Assembly (NCBI GenBank): GCA_002839705.1
Contig: PGYO01000010.1
Coordinates: 1-64,000, forward strand
From: Methanobacteriales archaeon HGW-Methanobacteriales-1
GTDB lineage: Archaea > Methanobacteriota > Methanobacteria > Methanobacteriales > Methanobacteriaceae
Direction of reading: 5' to 3'
Length of the DNA stretch: 64,000 bases
Shown here one piece after another: positions 40,451 to 50,199 of the stretch (positions within the stretch are counted from its first letter, which is position 1; every line of letters begins with the position of its first letter). Position numbers and translations under genes: made by a program. The notes beneath the pieces are model-generated. The model saw only the letters and a program-made list of their open reading frames with translations, did not search any database and was not told the origin of the DNA.

Positions 40451-41167
40451 CTACCTCCCTAGCAATGAATTAAGTCCCATGGATACTGTAAATTTTGTAA
40501 TCAAGCTAGCGGGAACTACTCGAATATTTCCTTTATTATATTGTTCAATTGCAACTCTGGCCAGATTAATATAAGTAGCAGGATTACTTTTAGCAGCTTT
40601 TATAACTGGTTCCATCAGTTCAGATGTAGCATTACCTCTATTTTCCGTACTGGTGTCAGTTTCGGTCATATCTCTGATATAACCCAGAGAATCATTAACA
40701 CTCATTGGGGCACCATTTACTTCTATAGGTCCTACGGCAGTTAAAAGTGCATCTACTGCATCAGGAGTTATCATAACCACTGCATTGGTTTTAAGTCCTT
40801 TATTATATTCCACTATTTCCTGAGCCCTTTCTGCACCGAAGGTGGTATTTACGCCATACAAGGAATCGTGAAGCAATAACATACCAGAACCTAATTGCGA
40901 GGGTTCAGTGTAAGTAGGACTAGTCATTCCACCCGGGTAAATAGGAGTTATATCTTTTACACTACCATTTACTATATTAAGGACATAAGCCATATCACAA
41001 GCTCCCAGACCTTCTGTGCCCTGGTTTTCAGTGGTATCAACAGCTAATAGCAGTATGTTATAATTCCCATTAAACTCTGTAGTTTGATTTAATCCATAAA
41101 ATAAGGCCGTGGCCCCACTAGCCACCACTAACATTAACAATAAAAATACTTTTAAAATTGTTCTCAT
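40451..41167 (-). CDS. Membrane-anchored DUF4012-like protein
   Basis: 238 residues. An N-terminal helix (residues 5-25) anchors an extracellular domain. NGNYNILLLAVDTTENQGTEGLGACDMAYVLNIVNGSVKDITPIYPGG and the later TNAVVMITPDAVDALLTAVGPIEVNG resemble DUF4012 proteins, which are distantly related to LytR-CpsA-Psr surface-glycan enzymes. Family assignment is by pattern and moderate. A role in the pseudomurein or glycan envelope is an inference. The 387 bp upstream (41168-41554) show no gene. Confidence 0.6.
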   Translation of the reverse strand: MRTILKVFLLLMLVVASGATALFYGLNQTTEFNGNYNILLLAVDTTENQGTEGLGACDMAYVLNIVNGSVKDITPIYPGGMTSPTYTEPSQLGSGMLLLHDSLYGVNTTFGAERAQEIVEYNKGLKTNAVVMITPDAVDALLTAVGPIEVNGAPMSVNDSLGYIRDMTETDTSTENRGNATSELMEPVIKAAKSNPATYINLARVAIEQYNKGNIRVVPASLITKFTVSMGLNSLLGR

Positions 41168-41554
41168 AATAATTCATTCCATCATTTCTCTAGCTTTATA
41201 TATTATATATTAAGCCCTAATACTCTTAAACTTTATTATTCTATCGCTTTTGTTTTATTTGATGTTAAAATTTCCTTAGATAATTACAAATAAACTTTAT
41301 ATAATTTTTAATGCTTATTTAAAATTTTCAAATAAACCATATATTTTTTTTAACTTACTTACCTTAAATTAAGGGAATATATTAAAAGTATTTATTCCAC
41401 ATTTACACCCTAATCTTTCCTTAGTCTTACATAAATTAAATCAAAAATGAAGGCCGAATTTATATTATATTTTAAAATTAACCATTTACTTGGAGTTTAA
41501 TCATAAAACATAAAATATAAATCAAAATTAACCATATAAATAAAATGTGTTATT

Positions 41555-41872
41555 ATGAACGTTCCACCCTTAAAGATGATAAAGATTATTTTGATTATAA
41601 CCGCAGTATTTTGTATTTTTGCGGCGATAATTTATGGGATTTATTCTTTCAGTTTATTTTGGCAGACTTTTGCAGCGAGTATCACTATTAGCTTTTTACT
41701 GGTGATTTTAGTTGTGCTTTCTTTAGCGGTACTTTACCTGGGTATTCGCAATTTCTTACTTAAAAAAGAAGTTGATAATTATAAAAATAAATTAAATCAG
41801 CTTAAATTTGAATTAGAGCGATGTAAATCCAAATCAAATTCTGAGAAAGAAAATGAAGACAATAATATATGA
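41555..41872 (+). CDS. Small membrane protein with C-terminal coiled coil
   Basis: 105 residues: two hydrophobic helices (residues 8-30 and 36-62), then a charged helical tail (LLKKEVDNYKNKLNQLKFELERCKSKSNSEKENEDN) likely cytoplasmic and coiled-coil. No family recognised. The ATG lacks a Shine-Dalgarno and may be near-leaderless. Downstream, 41873-42344 is AT-rich intergenic sequence with one inverted repeat. Confidence 0.55.
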   Translation: MNVPPLKMIKIILIITAVFCIFAAIIYGIYSFSLFWQTFAASITISFLLVILVVLSLAVLYLGIRNFLLKKEVDNYKNKLNQLKFELERCKSKSNSEKENEDNNI

Positions 41873-42195
41873 TATTTATAATAGGAATAATTCTATTTTT
41901 TTAAAGGAAATATTAACCAACTTCGTAATATAAACGTTTAACGAACTTCAGCAAAACATCAACTTAAATAAATACATCTAATTTTTAAAACCCAATTCTT
42001 AAAATTTAATCCTTAGCACCCAATTATTAGCATCTAATTAGTTTTTAACTACTTAAAAACCTTATTTTTTCTATTTAAATTCAGATATATTCTATTTTTA
42101 AATTTTGTCAAAGATAGCTCTTTGAACTGCAGAAAAAATTAATTTAATAAATAATCTAATGAAACTAAATTAACCAATTAATTATTAATATTAAT

Positions 42196-42221
42196 AATGC
42201 CATTTTTGAAATAATGGTATT
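42196..42221. other. Inverted repeat upstream of vapBC
   Basis: AATGCCATT - N8 - AATGGTATT, arms complementary except one G:U, followed by seven T. It could be a terminator for the gene at 41555 or, being about 125 bp before vapB, an operator for the toxin-antitoxin pair. Confidence 0.35.
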
Positions 42222-42344
42222 TTTTTAAATTCCCAAAAAATATATATGGTATTTTATTTAAATATACTATTGTAATAAATTGGATGCTATGCCTATCCAA
42301 CCAATGTTGGTATTTTATTGCTTATAGGTATGGAGGAATTCAAA

Positions 42345-42608
42345 ATGGAAGTGAAAAGAGTGAGCAGCCAAGAAACGAAAGAGTTGATAAAACAGGTTGA
42401 TAGTCAAGGACGTATAGTTATTCCCAAAAAATGGAGAAATAAACATTTAAAAAATAATAAGTCAGTTACCTTAACTATGTTGGATGGAGAAATTTTAATT
42501 AAAAGCCATCAACCGGTTGATATCACCAAGCACTTTAACTCTCTCAAAGTTAACCTCAAATCAGATATATCTAAATGGGATGATGTTAAAAGAGAATTAC
42601 TTAAATAA
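42345..42608 (+). CDS. vapB: AbrB/SpoVT-type antitoxin (VapB-like)
   Basis: 87 residues from the ATG at 42345, with GGAGG at good spacing; in-frame ATGs further upstream lack an RBS. A swapped-hairpin AbrB DNA-binding motif is visible (KQVDSQGRIVIPKKWRNKHLKNNKSVTLTMLDGEILIKS), and a charged C-terminal tail likely wraps the toxin. It lies 22 bp before the PIN-domain gene and should neutralise it and repress the operon. Confidence 0.85.
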   Translation: MEVKRVSSQETKELIKQVDSQGRIVIPKKWRNKHLKNNKSVTLTMLDGEILIKSHQPVDITKHFNSLKVNLKSDISKWDDVKRELLK

Positions 42609-42630
42609 GGCCCAATAGGCGGTTAAATAT

Positions 42631-43062
42631 ATGAATAAGTTTGTTGACACCAATGTATTTATTCATGCCATGCTTCCAATGAAAGATGGGATGAATGAAA
42701 AAGAAAAGAGAATAAAGCAAAATTCCATGGAGATCTTGACCAGGATTCAAAATGGCGAAGTAGTTTTTATAACTACACTTCAAATAGCTGAAATTATGAA
42801 TCTTCTAGAACGATGGCAAGGCCATGAAATAGCTAGAGATATATTGAAGTTTTTAGTAGAATCATTTAATGTAAAGATTTTTGAAATTACAAATAGGGAA
42901 CTTATTGATGCACTTGATTTGTTTGAAAAATATAAACATAATAAAATAGGCATTAACGATTTAATTACCTATGTATCTATGAAACGAAATGATATTCAAT
43001 ATATCTATAGTTTTGATAGTCATTTTGATCAATTTCCAGATATTAATCGTCTGGATGAATAA
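42631..43062 (+). CDS. vapC: PIN-domain toxin (VapC-like ribonuclease)
   Basis: 143 residues. PIN-domain acidic residues appear in MNKFVDTNVFIHAM (first Asp), the ITTLQIAEIMNLLE helix (Glu), GINDLITYVSM (Asp) and YSFDSHFDQFPDI (last Asp). VapC toxins cleave tRNA or rRNA. AGGCGGT precedes the ATG. It forms a complete vapBC module with the antitoxin gene just upstream. Confidence 0.88.
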   Translation: MNKFVDTNVFIHAMLPMKDGMNEKEKRIKQNSMEILTRIQNGEVVFITTLQIAEIMNLLERWQGHEIARDILKFLVESFNVKIFEITNRELIDALDLFEKYKHNKIGINDLITYVSMKRNDIQYIYSFDSHFDQFPDINRLDE

Positions 43063-43130
43063 ATTATAGTGCTTATTTGCATTTATTCAAAAATTAATGT
43101 CTATTAAAAAAATGACTTGTTTTAATGTTT

Positions 43131-43556
43131 TCACTTATTTTTATAGACAATCAAACTGTCTGGACTCTTGCCCCGAACTTTATCCAGAACCTTCTGCTCT
43201 TCTAAATCTTTAATAACCACTTCGCGGAATTTTAAATCATCACGGGCCTCATCAAGCAGCTTCTTGGTCACATGAATTCGGTGCTGGATCTTATTATTTT
43301 CATCTTCAATTTTTCGCATATCTAAGAGTTTTAAATCCATTTTCATAAGTTCTAATTCTCTCATGCGGCTGTTAAGATCTTCTTTTTCTTCTCTAATTTC
43401 GGATAATCTGCCCTGACACATATGTAACTCTTTAAGTGTTTTATCTAATTGTGATTTAGTTTTTGTTAGTTCAGATTCCAGTTCCTGGATTTTAAGTTCC
43501 AAATTCTCTGTTTTCACTGGTTTATCATCAGAATTTTTATTATTTTCAATAGCCAT
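43131..43556 (-). CDS. Coiled-coil protein of unknown function
   Basis: 141 residues, almost entirely helical with heptad patterns (residues 15-115; for example ENLELKIQELESELTKTKSQLDKTLKELHM), ending in a short basic VRGKSPDSLIVYKNK tail. No catalytic motif. AGGAGAAGGAG precedes the ATG. It lies downstream of the MgtE-type gene on the same strand with a 72-bp gap and could share its transcript. Confidence 0.7.
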   Translation of the reverse strand: MAIENNKNSDDKPVKTENLELKIQELESELTKTKSQLDKTLKELHMCQGRLSEIREEKEDLNSRMRELELMKMDLKLLDMRKIEDENNKIQHRIHVTKKLLDEARDDLKFREVVIKDLEEQKVLDKVRGKSPDSLIVYKNK

Positions 43557-43628
43557 GCTCCTTCTCCTATTAATTCTTAAATAATAGTATTTTAAATTGA
43601 TTGCCTTTTTGTTTAATAATTTTTTAAA

Positions 43629-44615
43629 TCAAGTTAAACCAATAAGTAACAAGGCCACTCCTAAATAGATGGCCAGGGTGATTATATCACTTACAATTGT
43701 GGCCAGAGGCCCGGTGGCAACTGCTGGATCGAAATTTAGTTTTTTAAAGATTAGGGGCGATATGGTGGCTATAATAACTGATGCTATTATACTAAAAAAC
43801 ATGGAAAGGAATATTATGGCCCCTAATAAAGGATTAGATCGGGTTATAAAGGCCATTAGTCCGGCTAAAAGTCCAGATACCAGAGCTATAACTGCGGCCA
43901 CTTTTATTTCTCGAATAATATAAAACCTCATGTTTAGGTGGGTATCCAGGGCCATGCTCCGAATAATTAAGGCTTCTGATTGAGTACCTGCAGCGTCACT
44001 CATATAGACCATGATGGGAATGAATGCCGCCAGTGCAATAAAGCTGGATAGGAGACTTTCAAAACGAGCAATAAGTGAAGCAGCAGCAATACCACCCATA
44101 ACTCCAATTATGAGCCATGGAAGTCGGGAACGGATCATGTGTGCTGTGCTGGATTGAATAGATGTATATTCCTCCCCTACCTTGTGAAAAATACCTCCAA
44201 ATTTGAATATATCTTCCTGAACTTCTTTATTAAAAATGCGCAGGATGTCATAGTGGGTAATTATTCCTAAAAAATCATTTCCATTTTCAATTACGGGAAT
44301 CGACTTTAATCCGTGTGAAAGGGCCAGATAAACCACTTCTTCTGGTTCGGTATTTTTAGTAATGGATATGGGGTCCGGGTGCATCACGGCACTGGCCTTA
44401 AGAGGATGGTCAGAACTCAATAATTTTTTTATGGAAATAACTCCTTGCAGTGAATTGGAGTCATCCAGAACGTAAATATAATCAATATTATCAAATTCAA
44501 TACTATTAATTTCCAAATATTCCTCCAATTCTCCTATGGTCTGATTTAGAAGGCAAGTGGGAACTTTAGAGGTGATTAAATTTTCTATTTGATTAGTGGA
44601 GATTTCAGATTTCAT
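43629..44615 (-). CDS. MgtE-type magnesium/divalent cation channel with CBS domains
   Basis: 328 residues. N-terminal CBS pair (about 15-135, for example [33 protein letters not shown]), then five membrane helices with the MgtE signatures [25 protein letters not shown] and [27 protein letters not shown]. The MgtE N domain that senses magnesium in bacterial enzymes is absent. It imports Mg2+ down the membrane potential. GGTGAATA precedes the ATG. Confidence 0.87.
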   Translation of the reverse strand: MKSEISTNQIENLITSKVPTCLLNQTIGELEEYLEINSIEFDNIDYIYVLDDSNSLQGVISIKKLLSSDHPLKASAVMHPDPISITKNTEPEEVVYLALSHGLKSIPVIENGNDFLGIITHYDILRIFNKEVQEDIFKFGGIFHKVGEEYTSIQSSTAHMIRSRLPWLIIGVMGGIAAASLIARFESLLSSFIALAAFIPIMVYMSDAAGTQSEALIIRSMALDTHLNMRFYIIREIKVAAVIALVSGLLAGLMAFITRSNPLLGAIIFLSMFFSIIASVIIATISPLIFKKLNFDPAVATGPLATIVSDIITLAIYLGVALLLIGLT

Positions 44616-44754
44616 TATTCACCATTATAATTGTTAAATGATTATTTTATTTTATGAACTAATTGTTCAGATTATAATTGTTAAATGATTATTTTATTTA
44701 TTTAAAACATTAAAATTCTTTTAATGGATATAATAATAGTTAAATTAATAAATT

Positions 44755-45741
44755 TTACTTTTTTATTCCTTTTATTAGTTCCTGAACATCTCCCACGAAT
44801 TCCAGGCCAGAGTTTCTTCCGGTGCCTTCAAAAATTAATTTATTTTTCTTATTATTATCGTAAAGTTTTAAGTTTATTTTAGAATTTAAAGATTCATTAA
44901 CTTTAGAAGTCATCTCGCCCTGGGATGGAGCAGGTAAATCCACGCCTTTAGTTCGCTCAGCATCTATGTGGAGCCTATGATGTTTATTAGAAACCTCAAT
45001 TATTATTCTATTATGATCTACTTTTAATTTCTTTATGTGGGATCGGTTATAGGTGCTAAACTTAAAAAGTTGACCATTTAATAGAAATCCGAAAATGAAT
45101 CCTGTAAAATAATTTTTCAGCCAGGGTATCTTAGCAATAGAACCAAAAAGTGATGCATTTTCCTCTTCAAAATGGTTACTCTGCATCCATACCCAGGAAG
45201 AAGGCATGGAAGTTCCCCAATCTTTTTCTAAATAACCTTTTCCCTTATTAAAATCCTTTTTTTGATTATTTATTTCAATATATCCATTTACTTGATGGTT
45301 GAAACTTAAAACTCCGTGATAGCATTCCATGAATGGAACAAAGGAGTACCAACCCATAACTCCTGGTGAAAATACACTAACGGGCCAGGGTATAATGTTT
45401 TTAAATTCAAGACGGGCCTTTATTTGAAGAGAATCTTTATTTAAATTTAAATGGAGTTGCTGGTGTGAGAAAAAATTATCCGCAATTTTCAGCTTAAATT
45501 CACTTTTTGAGGCTTCAAATTCGTCAATATCAAATTTAAAGTAGTTCATTTCATGATTTCTTGCATCAAAAACCATTATAAATGCATGGGATTTCTCTTT
45601 TTCTTTAGGAAGGGAAATACCAGCTATTATGGCAAAGGCCAGCTCTTCACTGGCATCTACTAATTTGTAGTACCAACCTTCGAAATACCCTTTCTTAGTT
45701 TTACTTCCCTGAAACTGAGAGGGATTGTATTTTTTAAACAT
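44755..45741 (-). CDS. Tocopherol-cyclase-like protein
   Basis: 328 residues resembling the tocopherol cyclase family: near the start KKGYFEGWYYKLVD, then ECYHGVLSFNHQVNGYIEINN, GKGYLEKDWGTSMPSSWVWMQSNHF and RLHIDAERTKGVDLPAPSQGEM. These match the beta-barrel family's FEGWYYK and EKDWG signatures. Methanogens do not make tocopherol, so the substrate is unknown; a role with isoprenoid lipids is conceivable. Stand-alone gene. Confidence 0.75.
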   Translation of the reverse strand: MFKKYNPSQFQGSKTKKGYFEGWYYKLVDASEELAFAIIAGISLPKEKEKSHAFIMVFDARNHEMNYFKFDIDEFEASKSEFKLKIADNFFSHQQLHLNLNKDSLQIKARLEFKNIIPWPVSVFSPGVMGWYSFVPFMECYHGVLSFNHQVNGYIEINNQKKDFNKGKGYLEKDWGTSMPSSWVWMQSNHFEEENASLFGSIAKIPWLKNYFTGFIFGFLLNGQLFKFSTYNRSHIKKLKVDHNRIIIEVSNKHHRLHIDAERTKGVDLPAPSQGEMTSKVNESLNSKINLKLYDNNKKNKLIFEGTGRNSGLEFVGDVQELIKGIKK

Positions 45742-45831
45742 TTAATAGGTATATGTATATTCAATTTTAAGGCTTTTTTGTTTTAGGTGATTGGTGATTT
45801 GGTGATTTGCTCATATTTGTTTTAGGGTGGT

Positions 45832-45880
45832 TGATGGTAGGTGAATTGATTAATTTTTTAGTGTGATGGTAGGTGAATTG
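45832..45880. repeat. Short direct repeat upstream of the response regulator
   Basis: TGATGGTAGGTGAATTG occurs at 45832-45848 and 45864-45880 in a G/T-rich stretch with further GTGATT words. It lies between divergent genes and has no evident function. Confidence 0.5.
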
Positions 45881-46009
45881 TTATTTTTTTTAAATTATTA
45901 AATATTTTCATATCTTGATTTTTCAACTGAATATTGATACTCCTTAACAATATGGCCTTTTAAAGAACACACTATATTTATTAATTACCGATTACAAACT
46001 TTGAGGTGC

Positions 46010-46768
46010 ATGAGTTTAGCTAGAATTTTAATTGTTGAAGATGAGGCAATTACTGCCCTGGAACTTACTCGAAGACTGGAAAGATGGGGGTTTGAAGTCG
46101 TAGGGGATGTAGCCAGCGGACAAAGTGCTCTGGAAATGGCGGAAAAGCTTAAACCAGATTTAATTATAATGGATATTAATTTAAAAGGAAAACTAGATGG
46201 TGTAGATACTGCCAAGGCCATAGCTCAAATTTATGACGTTCCCATTATATTTTTAACTGCACATGGTAATGAAAATATTATACGCAAGGCCCGAACTGTT
46301 AAACCAGCACATTATATAATTAAACCTTACCGGGAGAATGAATTAAAATTCGCAGTGGAGAGTGGAATCGAAAACCACAAAATATTCATGGAACTTAAAA
46401 AGAACGAACTGTCTTATCGGTCCATGGCCAAAAACATCCCGGGTATCGTTTATAGGACTTATCTGGATGAAGAACCACACGTTGAATTTTTAAATGATTA
46501 TTTAAAGGATATTACTGGTTATTCTCCCGAGGGTGTTGAAAAAATTGATTTAGCCGTCCTGGGATCTCTAATTATTGAAGAAGATTTAGACCAAGTATTA
46601 GATGTTATTAATGAATCTATTAAAACTGGGCTTCCTTACGAGGTTTCTTATAATATTAAGGATCGTGAGGGCAATATTAAATTAATGGAAGAAAAGGGAA
46701 GACCAACTTTAAATGCTCAAAAAAATGTAACCTCTTTGGAGGGAGTTATTTTCCATGCTCTTCACTAG
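46010..46768 (+). CDS. Response regulator with receiver and PAS domains
   Basis: 252 residues from the ATG at 46010. Residues 1-120 are a receiver domain: RILIVEDEAIT (acidic pocket), LIIMDINL (phospho-acceptor Asp), IIFLTAHGN (Thr) and YIIKPYRENEL (Lys). Residues 135-250 are a PAS domain (SYRSMAKNIPGIVYRTYLDEEPHVEFLNDYLKDITGYSPEG). No DNA-binding or enzymatic output. Archaeal receiver-PAS proteins act in phosphorelays; no histidine kinase is in the window. A TATA-like ACTATATTTA about 35 bp upstream suggests a very short leader. Confidence 0.88.
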   Translation: MSLARILIVEDEAITALELTRRLERWGFEVVGDVASGQSALEMAEKLKPDLIIMDINLKGKLDGVDTAKAIAQIYDVPIIFLTAHGNENIIRKARTVKPAHYIIKPYRENELKFAVESGIENHKIFMELKKNELSYRSMAKNIPGIVYRTYLDEEPHVEFLNDYLKDITGYSPEGVEKIDLAVLGSLIIEEDLDQVLDVINESIKTGLPYEVSYNIKDREGNIKLMEEKGRPTLNAQKNVTSLEGVIFHALH

Positions 46769-46876
46769 ATTATAGGTATTTAAATCTTCACTAGATTATT
46801 TAGCATTTAAATAAATTTAAATAAAAAAATTAGAAATAATTTACTTTTTTTAGTGTTTATTGATTTAGATTAATTA

Positions 46877-47176
46877 TTATCTATCTTTAAATTCCAGGAG
46901 TATTTTACAATTTTGGCCTACATAGTCTTTTAAGGGCTTTAAAAGTTTTTTATATCCATCAAAACTTGCTGGTTCAAAGTCTTGTTGTTTGAAAAAATAC
47001 ATAGGGCTCTTTAAAGATGGTGTGGTTAGAACTTGTAATCGTATTATTGGCCCATAAATATTTATTTCGTCTTCTACGATGTTCATTATTGGTTTGGGAT
47101 TGTGATCTATGAAAACAGAATTTTTTTTATTTTCATAGGGTGCTTTTTTTACTATTCCTTCATAATGCTTAATCAT
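46877..47176 (-). CDS. Hypothetical protein
   Basis: 99 residues from the ATG at 47176 (GGGG upstream); an in-frame ATG four codons earlier is possible. Predicted beta-rich start (KHYEGIVKKAPYENKKNSVFIDHN) and a mixed C-terminus ending LKDYVGQNCKILLEFKDR. No signal peptide or membrane helix and no family recognised. It converges with the receiver-PAS gene. Confidence 0.5.
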   Translation of the reverse strand: MIKHYEGIVKKAPYENKKNSVFIDHNPKPIMNIVEDEINIYGPIIRLQVLTTPSLKSPMYFFKQQDFEPASFDGYKKLLKPLKDYVGQNCKILLEFKDR

Positions 47177-47435
47177 GGTATGCCCCATTTCGAGCTAATT
47201 AATTTAATTATGTATTAATTGCTTACTTATATTATAATATATTTTATTATTTTAAGTAATATTAATATGTTATTATTGTTTTGTATAATTTAGTTATTTT
47301 TAATTATTTTATTAATATTTTATTATTCTTTTGTATAACTTAGTTAATAGTATTTTTATGGGTGTGACTTTGATTTAAGTTAATAAATTAAATTCATAGC
47401 GTTAACTTTAATCTTAATTTTAACCAACTAGTATT

Positions 47436-47813
47436 ATGAGTAAAAATTATCTTCCAGAGGAAATGGAATTTTGTTATTTCAAAATAGATTCTGGATTCAC
47501 CTGCGTAAAATTAGATGGAAGTAAATTGATAGTCACCGGCCCTGAAGATGATATAGTGAAACCTTCCCCCGAGAAATGGATAGCCTTCTGGGAAACCTTA
47601 GAAGAAATTGGCCTGTGGACTTGGGAAGCTGACTATGACCGATGTTGTTTGGCCGATGGTTATAGTTGGGAACTAAAAATAGTATATGATGACTATTCTA
47701 TTGATTCTACGGGAATGAATCATGGCCCTACCCGAGTGGTTGGTGGAGAACTGGTTTCTTCTATGGAAGAATTTTTAGTGGCCCTGGAGGAGCTGAGTGG
47801 TGTTGAATTTTAG
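47436..47813 (+). CDS. Hypothetical acidic cytoplasmic protein
   Basis: 125 residues, strongly acidic and tryptophan-rich (EKWIAFWETLEEIGLWTWEADYDRCCLADGYSWELKIVYDDYSIDS), with the end SSMEEFLVALEELSGVEF. The pattern resembles small uncharacterised bacterial proteins with a W-x-W-E core, but I cannot name a family. No signal peptide. The 247-bp gap before it is AT-rich. Confidence 0.6.
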   Translation: MSKNYLPEEMEFCYFKIDSGFTCVKLDGSKLIVTGPEDDIVKPSPEKWIAFWETLEEIGLWTWEADYDRCCLADGYSWELKIVYDDYSIDSTGMNHGPTRVVGGELVSSMEEFLVALEELSGVEF

Positions 47814-47919
47814 GGTTAAAACTGTTTTATTTGTTGTTTAATGATCAGTCTATATCTAAAACTTATAAAAAAAATTAAAAATAATAATAAATAGATGAGA
47901 ATTCTAATTTTATTCTCAA

Positions 47920-48816
47920 CTATTTTTTCTTCTCTATTTTAATGCTAATAGGCGGTTTAATATCTTTCTTCCGAATAACCCATATGGCCACTACCAGAAC
48001 AATTAAAACAATTAACCAGACTGGAAACACAAAAATTTGGCTGTGAGTGGTTATGGTTTTGTTGGGAGTGTATCTTCCATAGTTAATGGTTGTTTTTGCG
48101 TCATATAATCCCACATCAAAAATTCCAGGACTCCATGAAGTTTTAAGATAGTACTGATCATCAGGATAAACTCCACCATGCATGGTAATGTTGTGGGAGT
48201 TGAACCATCCTTTAAGTTCTATATTACCGGTCATATTAGCGTAAACTGTTCCTGTATTCTTTACCTGATATGAGAATGTTCCATTCATGAAATTTAGTAG
48301 AAAAGATGGGGTACTTGTATTTTGCAGCTGTAAAGACTCAGTAATTTTCCCGGGAAGGCCCACCGTTATAGGTATTACTAGTTCTGGGACTTGTTGAACC
48401 TGTAGGCTGGATATGGTTTTATTGTTTAGAGAGTATCCCCTTACCACCAGAGCACCCATAGCATCAAAGTAATTTACATTATCTGGCACATTCACCGTGA
48501 AATGGACCTGCTTCTTTTCCGATGGTTTGAGCAGGAAATTAGTTTCATTAACCGAGATCCATTTAGCTATTCCCTCATCAGAAAATAAAAGGTTCACATT
48601 ATCCATTTGCAACCTTTTATTATCAACGGTGACATTGATAATGTTTTGACCTATATTCTCCACGGTCAATGTCCCTTGATATGTTTGAGGGCCCGTCATT
48701 TTTAAATGAAATCCACCTGGAGATGCTAAAAGTCCGGTGGCCGATACTGATCCGATACTAACTAATAAAAGTAAAATTAATGATATTAAGCTGAATTTTT
48801 TAATCTTGGAATCCAT
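47920..48816 (-). CDS. Cell-surface protein resembling WxL-interacting proteins (DUF916-like)
   Basis: 298 residues: signal peptide (1-26, LLVSIGSVSATG), two Ig-like beta domains (about 30-135 and 140-262), one C-terminal helix (VFPVWLIVLIVLVVAIWVI) and a short basic cytoplasmic tail. The first domain has the COG-like pattern of DUF916 (TVENIGQNIINVTVDNK, then LKPSEKKQVHFTVNVPDN and MGALVVRG). This matches the architecture of bacterial WxL-interacting proteins. GGAGGAAG precedes the ATG. The two genes upstream on the same strand encode related secreted proteins that may be its partners. Confidence 0.6.
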   Translation of the reverse strand: MDSKIKKFSLISLILLLLVSIGSVSATGLLASPGGFHLKMTGPQTYQGTLTVENIGQNIINVTVDNKRLQMDNVNLLFSDEGIAKWISVNETNFLLKPSEKKQVHFTVNVPDNVNYFDAMGALVVRGYSLNNKTISSLQVQQVPELVIPITVGLPGKITESLQLQNTSTPSFLLNFMNGTFSYQVKNTGTVYANMTGNIELKGWFNSHNITMHGGVYPDDQYYLKTSWSPGIFDVGLYDAKTTINYGRYTPNKTITTHSQIFVFPVWLIVLIVLVVAIWVIRKKDIKPPISIKIEKKK

Positions 48817-49026
48817 CTACTTCCTCCAGAATGAAAGTAATTTTAGTTAATATTATATTGTGATATTATTTAAAAAGTAGTGAAATTTTTTAATAATTTA
48901 TAAAAATAATCTTTAAATTTATTCTATATGTTATTTAATTTTTATTAGAGTATATTGAAATAAACTTCAATTTATAAAAAAATCTAGATCATCAGGACTT
49001 TTAAAAATAAAAATAAAAAAAATTAA

Positions 49027-49575
49027 TTAAGGTGTAGTTGGTGCAGAAGCATTTGCAGTAACTGCAGAGAAGTACACGGTTGTAGAGTAGTCACCTGGAG
49101 TGGTTCCAAAAGGAACTTTTAAGTACAGGTTTATTGGTGCTACATTGTAGCTTCCAATAGGTGCTTTGGCCCAATTAGAGTACATTTTGAAGTAACTAGT
49201 AGTAAATGCGGTTGCGGATCCAACAGAACCTCCAGAGTATTGGAAGTTACTTAATGCTATGCTGTTGGTACCGTCAGAGAAATCTCCACTTGCTTTAGTG
49301 TAAACATCAATAGGGACATTTGAGTAAGTAAATAATTCTTCTCCACTTGATCCACCAGTAAAGGTAGTAGTTAAATCATCAGCATCAAGTGAACCGAGGG
49401 TAATGGTTGAGTTGTTTCCTCCACCATTCCATCTAGCAGCAATAGAGATGGTGGGATTAACTGTAACCTGTACTGTCTGGGTGGATGATGCAGATGAAGC
49501 TGCAAAAGCAGGGAAGGCTCCTACAATCATAATTAACGTAAGCATAATTATGCCCAGTATTTTTTTATCCATCAT
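49027..49575 (-). CDS. Secreted beta-sandwich protein, WxL-like
   Basis: 182 residues with a clear signal peptide (1-25, AFPAFAASSA). The mature part is Ser/Thr/Gly-rich, beta-strand and has few charged residues. NVPIDVYTKASGDFSDGTNSIALSNFQYSGG and INLYLKVPFGTTPGDYSTTVYFSAV are shared in pattern with the protein at 50200-50784, so the two are paralogues. Secreted without an anchor, it must attach to another surface component. AGGAG precedes the ATG. Confidence 0.65.
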   Translation of the reverse strand: MMDKKILGIIMLTLIMIVGAFPAFAASSASSTQTVQVTVNPTISIAARWNGGGNNSTITLGSLDADDLTTTFTGGSSGEELFTYSNVPIDVYTKASGDFSDGTNSIALSNFQYSGGSVGSATAFTTSYFKMYSNWAKAPIGSYNVAPINLYLKVPFGTTPGDYSTTVYFSAVTANASAPTTP

Positions 49576-50199
49576 TTTTTTAAATCTCCTAAAAATATTG
49601 TTATCACGACAAAAATTAAATTAAATTTTTGTGATTTGATTTATTTATTTAGGATTTTTTAACATATATATTTTGCGTCTTGATGTTTTTGAAATTGATG
49701 CTGATAATTGTTAATATCTATTTAAAAATAAAATACGTTCTTATTATCATTTTTTTAAATTAACTATTCTAAACAATTTTGAGCTGAAAATCACATATCT
49801 TTGAAAAATTAATTTGGTGAGTAATATCACATAAGCAAAAAAAGGCCAAAAAATTGTATAAAATAAGAGTTTTTAGTTGTTTATATTATAAAAAAAGATT
49901 AAAATTTTGTCACCATAGCTTTTCAGTAACATTAAAAGGCCTATATTAAAAAAAATTTAATTTAATTTGTTTATTTATAGGGCAGCATACTTTTTATATT
50001 ATTTACTCATATCGGTACTGATTTTACAAAATGACAGTTTGTTGATGATTAGGCATAATGTGTCCTAGCAATAATCCTTTAATTTTAGTAAATACTGGGA
50101 TTAATGGTTAGAATAGGTAACAACTCTTAAGAAAAAATATATGATTTTATTTAATTTTTATTTTAGTAGATGGTATTGTTTTTACTATGGCTTGGTAGT
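49576..50199. other. Long AT-rich gap between paralogous secreted genes
   Basis: 624 bp with no ORF over about 30 codons in a plausible frame. It contains TATA-like stretches that could be the promoter of the gene at 49027-49575, but no strong inverted repeat or RNA fold was seen. Confidence 0.4.
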